Shown piece by piece: positions 7,136 to 14,077 of a stretch of 22,228 nucleotides of DNA; the stretch's first letter is position 1, and each line of letters begins with the position of its first letter. Below the pieces are notes generated by a model, which saw nothing but the letters and a program-made list of their open reading frames with translations, was not told the DNA's origin and did not search any database. The position numbers and the translations under genes are program-made. This stretch comes from Comamonadaceae bacterium (GTDB lineage: Bacteria > Pseudomonadota > Gammaproteobacteria > Burkholderiales > Burkholderiaceae_C). The stretch is taken from positions 1-22,228 of the forward strand of contig CANHLD010000010.1 of the NCBI GenBank assembly GCA_947461325.1, given 5' to 3'.

Positions 7136-8554
7136 ATGTTGTCAGAACTGAGCAGCCCCATTATTGCGATTGCCACGCCGCCCGGGCGTGGCGCTGTGGG
7201 CGTGGTGCGGCTGAGCGGCGCCCATCTTCGCGTGTATGCAGAACAACTCACACAAAAAAAGCTTCAGCCAAGAAACGCCCATTTGGTCAGCATCAAAGAC
7301 GACCATGAACAAGTCATAGACCAAGTGCTGGCTGTGTATTTTGAAGCGCCGAACAGCTATACAGGTGAAGATGTTTTAGAGTTACAAGGGCATGGCGGAG
7401 TGGTGGTGTTGCACATGCTGGTAGAGCGCTGCTTGCAACTCGCGCACGCAACACATGACAAAGGGCTTGCGCTGTTGCCCAATTTGCGAAGAGCACAGCC
7501 GGGAGAGTTCACACAGCGCGCCTATTTAAATCACAAACTGGACTTGGCGCAGGCCGAAGCGGTTGCTGATTTGATTGATGCCAATACGCAAGCCGCAGTG
7601 AGGAGCGCCAACCGCTCATTAGAAGGTCAATTCTCCAAACAAATTAAGCACCTGCAAACGCAAGTGACGCATTTGCGCATGCAAATCGAGGCCTGCTTGG
7701 ACTTCCCCGAAGAAGACATAGACTTCATTGAACAACTGCAAGTTCATTCGCAACTGCAAGCCTTGGTCAAACAAAACCAGACACTGTTGATGCAAGCCGA
7801 ACAAGGGCGCTTGTTGCGAGATGGTTTGAAAATAGTGATTGCCGGACAGCCGAACGCCGGGAAAAGCTCCTTGCTCAATGCATTGGCCGGCACAGACGTT
7901 GCCATCGTGACCGCCGTGCCCGGTACCACGCGGGACGTGATGTCACAAAGCATTCACATTGATGGCATTCCTTTGCATGTGCTCGATACGGCGGGACTCC
8001 GAGACCAAGCCATGGCAGATGAGGTGGAGCAAATAGGTATGCAACGGGCTTGGGATCACATCGCGGATGCCGACATGGTGTTGATACTCGATGATTTAAG
8101 CAGACAAACCGAAACAACTTATGCCGTCCAGCAACTTATGTTGGATGAGAAAATTCAGCAACATGCAGGGCAGCACACCCGCATCATTCGGGTCAGTAAC
8201 AAAACCGATGTGGCACGGTGGGATGCAAGCAATACCCAAAATACATGGGGCATTTCCGCCAAAACTGGACAAGGACTGGACGCATTGCGCCAAGAAATAT
8301 GGCGACAAGCAGGTGGTGATTCATCCTTGATGGAGGGTGTGTTCACCGCACGCAGTCGCCATATTGATGCACTGACACATTTCAGCACGCATGTTTCTCA
8401 AGCAATCAAACTGCTAGATCAAACACAACCACTTTTGGATGTGGTGGCTGAAGAGTGCAGGTTGGCGCAACAAGAACTGTCCAAAATCACAGGAAGTTTC
8501 ACGGCGGATGATTTGCTGGGTGAGATTTTCAGTCGCTTTTGCATCGGTAAGTAA
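7136..8554 (+). CDS. mnmE: tRNA uridine-5-carboxymethylaminomethyl(34) synthesis GTPase MnmE
   Basis: A homodimeric GTPase that, with MnmG and methylenetetrahydrofolate, builds the cmnm5 group on U34 of certain tRNAs. The 472 residues show the N-terminal folate-binding domain (PIIAIATPPGRGAVGVVRLSG; QPGEFTQRAYLNHKLDLAQAEAV), a helical domain, and an inserted G domain with G1 GQPNAGKS (237-244), G2 GTTRD, G3 DTAGLR and G4 NKTD. It ends with the C-terminal CIGK whose Cys is essential in the family. The ATG at 7136 gives the family-like start MLSELSSPIIAIATPPGRG; a TTG start at 7115 is possible but less likely. It is the last gene of the rpmH-side series; 40 bases separate it from kdsD with no convincing terminator. 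Confidence 0.97.
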   Translation: MLSELSSPIIAIATPPGRGAVGVVRLSGAHLRVYAEQLTQKKLQPRNAHLVSIKDDHEQVIDQVLAVYFEAPNSYTGEDVLELQGHGGVVVLHMLVERCLQLAHATHDKGLALLPNLRRAQPGEFTQRAYLNHKLDLAQAEAVADLIDANTQAAVRSANRSLEGQFSKQIKHLQTQVTHLRMQIEACLDFPEEDIDFIEQLQVHSQLQALVKQNQTLLMQAEQGRLLRDGLKIVIAGQPNAGKSSLLNALAGTDVAIVTAVPGTTRDVMSQSIHIDGIPLHVLDTAGLRDQAMADEVEQIGMQRAWDHIADADMVLILDDLSRQTETTYAVQQLMLDEKIQQHAGQHTRIIRVSNKTDVARWDASNTQNTWGISAKTGQGLDALRQEIWRQAGGDSSLMEGVFTARSRHIDALTHFSTHVSQAIKLLDQTQPLLDVVAEECRLAQQELSKITGSFTADDLLGEIFSRFCIGK

Positions 8555-8594
8555 CAAAAGCCGCGTCTCTCAAAAAAAGCATAATAGAAGAACC

Positions 8595-9584
8595 ATGAAC
8601 GCCATCACGCCTGACCAACACGCCCACATACTGGGATTGGCAAAGCACACCTTGGCCATTGAATCACAAGCGATCACGCAAGTTCAAGAGCGAATAGGCC
8701 AGTCATTTGTAGAAGCGGTTCAAGCGATATTAGCTGTCAAAGGCCGAGTGGTCGTTATGGGCATGGGCAAAAGTGGCCATATCGGTCGCAAAATTGCGGC
8801 CACCCTGGCCTCAACAGGTACCCCCGCTTTTTTTGTTCACCCAGCAGAAGCCAGCCATGGCGATCTCGGCATGGTCATGCGGGACGACTTGGTGATGGCA
8901 TTCTCTAACAGCGGCGAGAGTGAAGAACTCTCCGCCATCTTGCCGCAAATCAAGCGCCAAGGCGTCAAGTTACTGGCTATCACCGGCAACCTGCAATCCA
9001 CATTGGCTCAGTATGCCAACTGGGTGTTAGACAGCAGTGTGGAAAAAGAGGCCTGCCCAATGAATTTAGCGCCAACGGCAAGCACAACAGCGCAACTGGC
9101 GTTGGGAGATGCATTGGCCGTGGCTGTGTTGGACGCCAGAGGTTTCAAGCAAGTCGACTTTGCCCGGTCCCATCCAGGTGGCAACTTAGGCCGAAGATTA
9201 TTGACGCACTTGGCCGATGTCATGAGAACCGGTGAGAATATTGCCTCGGTGTCTTTGACCGCAGGCTTGACTGAATTGATGCGTGAAATGTCACAAAAAG
9301 GTTTGGGGTCGACCGCCATTGTGGATATGAATCGCCATGTACTGGGCATATTCACTGATGGCGATTTGCGCCGCTTGGTTGAAAAAGGGATTGATTTGCG
9401 CGAGTTAACCGCACAGCAAATCATGCATCCAAATCCGACGACTTTGCGCGACACGGCGTTGGCCGCAGAAGCCGCAGAACTGATGGAGCAAAAACGGATC
9501 ACCAGCGTGTTGGTGGTGAATGACAAAAACGAATTGTGTGGTGTTGTCAACAGCAACGATTTGATGCGCGCCAAAGTGATTTGA
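8595..9584 (+). CDS. kdsD: D-arabinose 5-phosphate isomerase (KpsF/GutQ family)
   Basis: Converts ribulose 5-phosphate to arabinose 5-phosphate, the first committed step towards Kdo, the inner-core sugar of LPS. The 329-residue product has an N-terminal SIS domain (about residues 35-180) with the motif MGKSGHIGRKIAATLASTGTPAFFVHPAEASHGDLGM, followed by two CBS domains (about 205-325) ending LCGVVNSNDLMRAKVI, the usual KpsF/GutQ length and layout. The frame is open back to 8439 inside mnmE, but the ATG at 8595 gives the natural N-terminus. It lies two bases before the kdsC start, and kdsC performs a later step of the same pathway, which favours the Kdo assignment over a sugar-alcohol (GutQ) role. 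Biochemical substrate is inferred from family and neighbours. Confidence 0.93.
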   Translation: MNAITPDQHAHILGLAKHTLAIESQAITQVQERIGQSFVEAVQAILAVKGRVVVMGMGKSGHIGRKIAATLASTGTPAFFVHPAEASHGDLGMVMRDDLVMAFSNSGESEELSAILPQIKRQGVKLLAITGNLQSTLAQYANWVLDSSVEKEACPMNLAPTASTTAQLALGDALAVAVLDARGFKQVDFARSHPGGNLGRRLLTHLADVMRTGENIASVSLTAGLTELMREMSQKGLGSTAIVDMNRHVLGIFTDGDLRRLVEKGIDLRELTAQQIMHPNPTTLRDTALAAEAAELMEQKRITSVLVVNDKNELCGVVNSNDLMRAKVI

Positions 9585-9586
9585 CA

Positions 9587-10129
9587 ATGACCGAACACCA
9601 CCCTAAGCCACAATGGCAGGACAAAGCTGTTAATGTCAAAGCGTTTTTGCTGGATGTGGATGGCGTGATGACCGATGGTGGTTTGTATGTCGGTGAAAAC
9701 GCTGAAGCGTTCAAGCGGTTCAATACCTTGGATGGCCACGGACTCAAGCTGTTGCAGCAGGTAGGTATTCAACCCGTCATCATCACCGGGCGCAACAGCG
9801 CTGCATTGCGTCATCGATTGTCGGAATTGGGCATCACGCAGTCCTATTTGGGGGTTGAAAACAAACGCCAAGCGGCACAAACCTGTTTGCATCAACTGAA
9901 CTTAGATTGGACACAGGTTGCTGCCATGGGAGACGACTGGCCAGACTTACCCATGCTCATGCCGGCTGCCGTCTCGTTTGCGCCACCACAAGCACACTCC
10001 GAGGTATTAAAGCGAGTGCATCATGTTTGCACGGCAGGGGCTGGTCATGGTGCCGTCAGACAAGCGTGCGATCTGTTGTTACAAGCAACCAATCACTACC
10101 AGCTTTTGTTAAATAGTTATTTGTCATGA
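9587..10129 (+). CDS. kdsC: 3-deoxy-D-manno-octulosonate 8-phosphate phosphatase
   Basis: A HAD-superfamily phosphatase that releases Kdo from Kdo 8-phosphate in the cytoplasm, the third step of Kdo synthesis. The 180 residues carry HAD motif I as DVDGVMTDG (nucleophile Asp23, acid/base Asp25), FNTLDGHGLKLL, motif II ITGR, and motif IV GDDWPDLPM (Asp116 region), with the small C0-type fold typical of KdsC and no large cap domain. The start at ATG 9587 lies two bases after the kdsD stop; a longer frame reaches 9536 inside kdsD. Its TGA overlaps the lptC ATG (10126-10129), pointing to a three-gene unit. The Kdo 8-phosphate synthase (kdsA) and CMP-Kdo synthetase (kdsB) genes are not in the window. 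Confidence 0.95.
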   Translation: MTEHHPKPQWQDKAVNVKAFLLDVDGVMTDGGLYVGENAEAFKRFNTLDGHGLKLLQQVGIQPVIITGRNSAALRHRLSELGITQSYLGVENKRQAAQTCLHQLNLDWTQVAAMGDDWPDLPMLMPAAVSFAPPQAHSEVLKRVHHVCTAGAGHGAVRQACDLLLQATNHYQLLLNSYLS

Positions 10130-10767
10130 ACAAGCTGCCCTTGCCCTTGCCGCAGGCCAAGCCTGCGCTGTCAAGACGCTTATACCAAGCTCGGGATTTG
10201 GTTTTGTCGTACATGCCATTGTTCATGTTGAGCTTGATGTTGCTAGTTTCGGTTTGGCTGGTACGTAACGCCGCGCCGGTGGATGTTCCTGGTGAGACCC
10301 CGACCGTCTCTCATGTGGCCGATTATGAATTCACCAACTTCACCCTCAAAAGTTACGACATCAACGGCAAAATTCAGTCAGCGCTTCAAGGAACGCTCGC
10401 TCAACATTACCAAGACACGCACAACACATGGGTGAAGAATCCGCAGGTTTTGATTTACTCGGACAAAAAACACACCAGCGCAAAAGCATTACAAGCACTG
10501 ACCAATGAAGACGGATCAGAAGTCCAATTGATTGGCAAAGCCGAGGTCAAGCAAGTCACCAAGTCCATGGATGAAGAGTTCACACAAATCAACAGCAATT
10601 TTTTGCATTTTTATGCAGTAGAAGACCGGGTGAAAACACATGTGCCAGTCATCATATTGAATGGTAAAAACACTTTTGCATCCGAAGCCATGGAAGCTGA
10701 CAATATGCAACAGACCCTCAAGCTCAAAGGACGAGTGCGGGTCAAAATATTTCCCAAAGAACCATAA
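10126..10767 (+). CDS. lptC: LPS export ABC transporter periplasmic protein LptC
   Basis: An inner-membrane-anchored component of the Lpt bridge that passes LPS from the LptB2FG transporter to LptA. The 213 residues comprise a basic N-terminus, one transmembrane segment (about residues 29-46, YMPLFMLSLMLLVSVWLV) and a periplasmic domain with the family's beta-jellyroll pattern (YEFTNFTLKSYDINGKIQSALQG ... FASEAMEADNMQQTLKLKGRVRV). This kind of sequence is divergent, and the call rests on size, topology, the C-terminal LxGxVRv-like ending and the position straight after kdsC. lptA and lptB, which often follow lptC, are absent: a strong terminator begins at the stop codon. Start at ATG 10126 overlaps the kdsC stop. 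Confidence 0.88.
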   Translation: MNKLPLPLPQAKPALSRRLYQARDLVLSYMPLFMLSLMLLVSVWLVRNAAPVDVPGETPTVSHVADYEFTNFTLKSYDINGKIQSALQGTLAQHYQDTHNTWVKNPQVLIYSDKKHTSAKALQALTNEDGSEVQLIGKAEVKQVTKSMDEEFTQINSNFLHFYAVEDRVKTHVPVIILNGKNTFASEAMEADNMQQTLKLKGRVRVKIFPKEP

Positions 10768-10791
10768 AAAAAGGCCCGCGAGGGCCTTTTT
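10768..10791. terminator. Bidirectional intrinsic terminator between lptC and the RRM gene
   Basis: AAAAAGGCCC and GGGCCTTTTT form a perfect 10-bp stem closing a four-base GCGA (GNRA-type) loop. Read rightwards it ends the kdsD-kdsC-lptC transcript with a T-run right after the lptC stop; read leftwards the A-run becomes a T-run and ends the RRM gene transcript, whose stop is 14 bases away. It is the clearest terminator in the window. Confidence 0.9.
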
Positions 10792-10804
10792 GCTGGGAAC
10801 GAGA

Positions 10805-11245
10805 TCAATACTCGTTGCGACCGCCGCCGCCGTCACGACGACCGCCGCCGCCGCCGTATCCACCACCGCCGCCGCCGCCTTCACGTCGACCACCGCCGCC
10901 GCCGCCGTATCCACCACCGCCACCACCACCACCACCGCCGTAGCCGCCACCACCACCACCGTAGCCGCCGCCACCACCACTGCGTGGGGGACGTGGCTCC
11001 ATAGGACGGGCTTCGTTGACGACAAGACTGCGTCCGCCCAAAGGCTGACCGTTCATGCCGCTGATGGCAGCCTGTGCCTCAGCATCAGAAGCCATTTCCA
11101 CAAAACCAAAGCCTTTTGAGCGTCCGGTGTCACGTTCCATCATGACTTTGGCGCTGGTAACAGTGCCGAATTGACCAAAAGATTGTTCCAAATCGCCATC
11201 GCGAACGGAATAAGGCAGATTGCCAACGTACAGTTTGTTGCCCAT
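10805..11245 (-). CDS. Glycine-rich RNA-binding protein with one RRM
   Basis: A small single-RRM protein of the Rbp type found in cyanobacteria and many proteobacteria, thought to act on RNA, often at low temperature; targets here are unknown. Of 146 residues, about 1-80 form the RRM with RNP2 LYVGNL (5-10) and RNP1 KGFGFVEM (44-51); about 90-146 are almost wholly Gly with regularly spaced Tyr and Arg (YGGGGGG units, RR, final GRNEY), a disordered RGG-like tail. The tail is encoded by a long G/C triplet-repeat tract (10812-10978). The start at 11245 is supported by GGAG seven bases upstream, and that site lies inside a strong hairpin (separate entry). amtB precedes it on the same strand but 210 bases away, so it probably has its own promoter. 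Confidence 0.93.
   Translation of the reverse strand: MGNKLYVGNLPYSVRDGDLEQSFGQFGTVTSAKVMMERDTGRSKGFGFVEMASDAEAQAAISGMNGQPLGGRSLVVNEARPMEPRPPRSGGGGGYGGGGGGYGGGGGGGGGGYGGGGGGRREGGGGGGGYGGGGGRRDGGGGRNEY
10812..10978. repeat. Low-complexity (CCG/CCA) triplet tract coding the Gly-rich tail
   Basis: Long runs of CCG and CCA triplets on the plus strand, interrupted by TAT/TAG-type and CGT/CGA-type triplets, encode GGY and RR steps in the minus-strand RRM protein. Such tracts can gain or lose triplets by replication slippage without breaking the frame, so tail length may vary between strains. Units are not separated by unique spacers, so this is not a CRISPR array. Confidence 0.8.
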
Positions 11246-11455
11246 TCAGGGACTCCATAAAAACGAATAAAAAAGCGATGGAGTCCCGATTGCACCTGTC
11301 CACGAAAGTCAAGAAGCGAAACTAACCGATCACCCGCACACTGCGCACTTTCCCTAGAGAAAACACCAGTCGATTCCATTATCAAACAGATTAGGGATAA
11401 ACAAACAACTATTTATGCCCAGTAAATGCATGAAAACCCTAAAAAACGACAAAAA
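11246..11455 (-). promoter_or_regulatory. Upstream region of the RRM gene
   Basis: This 210-base spacer between amtB and the RRM gene holds the leader hairpin (11249-11287) next to the start. Further up, on the minus strand, GATAAT (11383-11378) could be a -10, with TTGTTT copies 15 and 19 bases upstream, neither ideally spaced. No convincing terminator for amtB was found, so some read-through from amtB into the RRM gene is possible. Confidence 0.35.
11249..11287 (-). promoter_or_regulatory. Leader hairpin that encloses the Shine-Dalgarno of the RRM gene
   Basis: In the minus-strand mRNA the arms GGGACTCCAT (11287-11278) and ATGGAGTCCC (11258-11249) pair perfectly over 10 bp around a 19-nt U-rich loop, CGCUUUUUUAUUCGUUUUU. 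The 3' arm contains the only good Shine-Dalgarno (GGAG) and ends three bases before the start codon, so the closed hairpin should block ribosome access. This is a plausible thermosensor, autoregulatory site or antisense target; which one cannot be told from sequence. The pairing is seen directly; the regulatory role is inferred. Confidence 0.65.
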
Positions 11456-12658
11456 TTACCAACTCGACTCACGATCCGGAGTGGAACTGATCTTGTGGAT
11501 GCTCATATCGGCTCCTTCAAACTCGTCTTCTTGGCTTAAACGAAGCCCCACGGTTTTCTTGATCAAGCTGTATAAAAGAAAGGACATAACGCCTGCCCAA
11601 GTCACGCCGAGCAAGGTGCCAAGGATTTGGGAAGACAGCGTGACACCGCCTAGGCCGCCCAGCGATGGGTTGCCGAAAATACCAGCAGCGATACCGCCCC
11701 AGGTGCCGCATAAGCCGTGCAGCGGCCACACGCCGAGCACATCATCAATTTTCCAGCGATTCTGTGTCAGCGTGAACATATAGACAAACAAAGCACCGGC
11801 GACAGCGCCTACGACCAAAGCACCCAAGGGATGCATCAAATCCGAGCCCGCGCAAACAGCAACCAGACCAGCCAAAGGGCCGTTATGCACAAACCCGGGG
11901 TCATTTTTGCCAAGCCACAGAGCGGTCAATGTGCCACCCACCATGGCCATCAAACTGTTGACTGCAACCAATCCCGAAATTTTGTCTATCGTTTGTGCGC
12001 TCATCACATTGAAACCGAACCAGCCAGCACACAAAATCCAAGCGCCTAGGGCCAAAAACGGAATGCTTGAGGGTGGGTGGGCGGAAATCGCACCATCTTT
12101 TCGGTAGCGGTTGCTGCGTGCCCCGAGCAGAAGGACCGCAGGTAAGGCAACCCAGCCACCCACCGCATGAACCACGACCGAACCGGCAAAATCATGAAAC
12201 TCGGCACCGGTGTTTTGCAACAACCAAGCTTGGAACCCGAAATGTTGGTTCCATGCAATACCCTCATAAAATGGATAAATAAACCCCACGATAACAGCAG
12301 TTGCAAGCAATTGAGGGTAAAAGCTGGCGCGTTCTGCAATACCACCGGACACAATCGCTGGAATGGCTGCGGCAAAGGTCAGCAAAAAGAAAAATTTGAC
12401 CAAGTCATAACCATTGCGCTCAGATAAAACGGAGGCGCTTACAAAAAAATCAGTACCGTAGGCAACGCTGTAACCGATCAGAAAATAGACAACGGTTGAA
12501 ATACTGAAATCAGCCAAAATTTTCACCAAGGCGTTGACTTGGTTTTTTTGTCTGACTGTTCCTAGTTCTAAAAATGCAAAACCTGCATGCATGGCGAAAA
12601 CCATGACAGCGCCAAGTAAGATGAACAAAGCGTCTGCGCCCTGTTTGAGTGCGTCCAT
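11456..12658 (-). CDS. amtB: Ammonium transporter (Amt/MEP/Rh family)
   Basis: An inner-membrane trimeric channel-like protein that takes up ammonium. The 400-residue product has about eleven hydrophobic helices and family hallmarks: FAMHAGFAFLELGTVRQKN in the first helix, GGIAERASF, DFAGSVVVHAVGGW with the first pore histidine, GWFGFNV, and VWPLHGLCGTWGGIAAGIFG with the second pore histidine. It ends in a charged cytoplasmic tail (EDEFEGADMSIHKISS) that in the family contacts PII proteins, although here it departs from the usual GLD..EHGE pattern. ATG 12658 is preceded by AGGAG at ideal spacing. No glnK/PII gene adjoins it, unlike the common glnK-amtB pair. A sigma-54-type promoter lies about 70 bases upstream. 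No secretion signal for an N-terminal extra helix is seen. Confidence 0.95.
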   Translation of the reverse strand: MDALKQGADALFILLGAVMVFAMHAGFAFLELGTVRQKNQVNALVKILADFSISTVVYFLIGYSVAYGTDFFVSASVLSERNGYDLVKFFFLLTFAAAIPAIVSGGIAERASFYPQLLATAVIVGFIYPFYEGIAWNQHFGFQAWLLQNTGAEFHDFAGSVVVHAVGGWVALPAVLLLGARSNRYRKDGAISAHPPSSIPFLALGAWILCAGWFGFNVMSAQTIDKISGLVAVNSLMAMVGGTLTALWLGKNDPGFVHNGPLAGLVAVCAGSDLMHPLGALVVGAVAGALFVYMFTLTQNRWKIDDVLGVWPLHGLCGTWGGIAAGIFGNPSLGGLGGVTLSSQILGTLLGVTWAGVMSFLLYSLIKKTVGLRLSQEDEFEGADMSIHKISSTPDRESSW

Positions 12659-12940
12659 GCAAGCTCCTGGTGAAAAATGATCTAAAAAGGGGTGTATTTA
12701 GGTCATAAACACACGCGCACCAATTTGTAGCAATAACCGCACCAAAGAAGCGAATCAATCGCAAGATGTTTTTTTAGAAATCAGCGCGCAAAGGCGAGCC
12801 GGTGGACAAGCTTATAAAAATCCACGCTTAGGTATACTTCGACAAACAGCGCCGATTTGCCATCGCTTGCGGGCGCTTTAACAAGTACAGCTAAACACGT
12901 TATGCCGGCGGCTTGCGTATTTAGTAATGCCGGAAGAAAC
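12659..12940. promoter_or_regulatory. Divergent amtB-metX control region
   Basis: A 282-base gene-free spacer. On the amtB side it has a sigma-54 promoter match (separate entry). On the metX side TATACT (12833-12838) could be a -10 without a good -35, followed by a leader with two inverted repeats: AGCGCC/GGCGCT (12848-12853 and 12872-12877) and CCGGC/GCCGG (12905-12909 and 12929-12933). The second overlaps the GGAAG ribosome binding site of metX. GCTTGCG occurs twice in the leader (12865-12871, 12911-12917). I recognise no known SAM or SAH riboswitch consensus. Confidence 0.5.
12729..12744 (-). promoter_or_regulatory. Sigma-54 (RpoN) promoter of amtB
   Basis: On the minus strand TGGTGCGGTTATTGCT fits the -24/-12 consensus TGGCACRNNNNTTGCW at all but two of its specified positions, with the essential GG and GC separated by exactly ten bases. 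The predicted transcript starts near 12717 and gives a leader of roughly 60 bases before amtB. TTGGTGCG, resembling half of an NtrC site, occurs here and again about 25 bases downstream. Nitrogen-limited, NtrC-activated expression is the natural inference. Confidence 0.65.
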
Positions 12941-14077
12941 ATGTCATTGATAGCAACACCACAAACCATGCAATTCAAACAAGCCTTGCAGCTCAAAGGC
13001 GGCGGTGTACTCCAAGAGTACCAATTGACATTTGAGACATACGGTGAGTTAAATGCACAAAAAGACAATGCCGTATTGATTTGTCACGCTTTAAATGCTT
13101 CACACCATGTGGCCGGCACCTACGAAGGCGTGAGCAAAAGCGAGGGCTGGTGGGACAACATGATCGGCCCGGGCAAGCCGGTAGATACCGAGCGGTTTTT
13201 TGTGATTGGTATCAACAATCCGGGTTCCTGCTTTGGCTCCACCGGACCCATGCACACCAACCCGGCGAGCGGAAATATTTATGGTGCTGATTTTCCAGTC
13301 GTCACCGTGGAAGATTGGGTGGATGCGCAAGCGCGCTTATTGGATGCTTTGGGCATTGAAGTATTGGCTGCAGTTATGGGCGGCAGCCTCGGAGGCATGC
13401 AGGCGCTCAGTTGGAGTTTGCAATACCCTGAGCGTGTCAAACATGCGATCGTGATAGCCAGCGCACCTAATTTGAATGCCGAAAATATTGCGTTCAATGA
13501 AGTGGCGCGACGCGCCATCGTCACTGATCCGGATTTTCATGACGGACATTTTTATGTGCACAACGTGGTTCCCAAAAGAGGTTTGCGTATCGCCAGAATG
13601 TTGGGTCACATCACCTACTTGAGTGATGATGTGATGAACACCAAATTCGGCCGCATGCTGCAATCAGGTGAAGACTTCAAATACAGCACCTTAGACATTG
13701 AATTTCAAATAGAGAGTTATTTGCGTTATCAGGGCGATAAATTCAGCGAATACTTTGACGCGAACACGTATTTGCTGATCACTCGTGCATTGGATTATTT
13801 CGACCCAGCCAAAGCTTATGCGAATGATTTGTCTGCTGCACTAGCACGCGCAAAAGCCAAATTCTTGCTGGTAAGTTTCACCACCGATTGGCGTTTTGCG
13901 CCATCGAGAAGCAGAGAAATAGTGCAGGCACTGATCAGCAATAAGTGTGATGTCAGCTATGCGGAAATCGACGCGCCGCATGGCCATGATGCCTTCTTAC
14001 TCGATGACAAAAGGTATCTCAATGTCGTCAGATCGTTTTTCCAGCAAATAAAAAATAACAGCGGAGAACCCCAATGA
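12941..14077 (+). CDS. metX: Homoserine O-acyltransferase MetX
   Basis: An alpha/beta-hydrolase-fold enzyme that acylates homoserine (acetyl or succinyl donor) in the first step of methionine synthesis, in the cytoplasm. With ATG 12941, preceded by GGAAG, the product has 378 residues. Visible motifs: NAVLICHALNASHHVAG (oxyanion region), NNPGSCFGSTGP, the nucleophile elbow GGSLGGMQ (Ser149), TTDWRFAP (Asp316) and HGHDAFL (His349), completing the triad. The frame is open to 12857, but the extra residues are not family-like. Its TGA overlaps the metW ATG, the standard betaproteobacterial metX-metW arrangement. Whether the donor is acetyl- or succinyl-CoA cannot be settled by inspection; both occur among MetX enzymes. 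Confidence 0.95.
   Translation: MSLIATPQTMQFKQALQLKGGGVLQEYQLTFETYGELNAQKDNAVLICHALNASHHVAGTYEGVSKSEGWWDNMIGPGKPVDTERFFVIGINNPGSCFGSTGPMHTNPASGNIYGADFPVVTVEDWVDAQARLLDALGIEVLAAVMGGSLGGMQALSWSLQYPERVKHAIVIASAPNLNAENIAFNEVARRAIVTDPDFHDGHFYVHNVVPKRGLRIARMLGHITYLSDDVMNTKFGRMLQSGEDFKYSTLDIEFQIESYLRYQGDKFSEYFDANTYLLITRALDYFDPAKAYANDLSAALARAKAKFLLVSFTTDWRFAPSRSREIVQALISNKCDVSYAEIDAPHGHDAFLLDDKRYLNVVRSFFQQIKNNSGEPQ

Noticed and set aside
6496..7251. Minus-strand open frame of 251 codons
   Set aside because: It is antisense to the end of yidC and the start of mnmE, both unmistakable, and its residue pattern (many His/Gln, no domain) is that of a shadow frame.
9008..9895. Minus-strand open frame of 295 codons
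   Set aside because: It is antisense to kdsD and kdsC and shows no recognisable domain; the plus-strand proteins carry full SIS, CBS and HAD motifs.
10812..10978. Possible CRISPR array
   Set aside because: The repeats are continuous triplets inside a coding sequence, with no fixed-length repeats, no unique spacers and no cas genes.
10661..11119. Plus-strand frame rich in Ala/Thr opposite the RRM gene
   Set aside because: The repeats merely mirror the Gly-rich triplet tract of the minus-strand RRM protein; no start signal or domain.
12833..12940. SAM or SAH riboswitch before metX
   Set aside because: Hairpins are present, but I could not match any known consensus core; kept only as a structured leader of unknown type.
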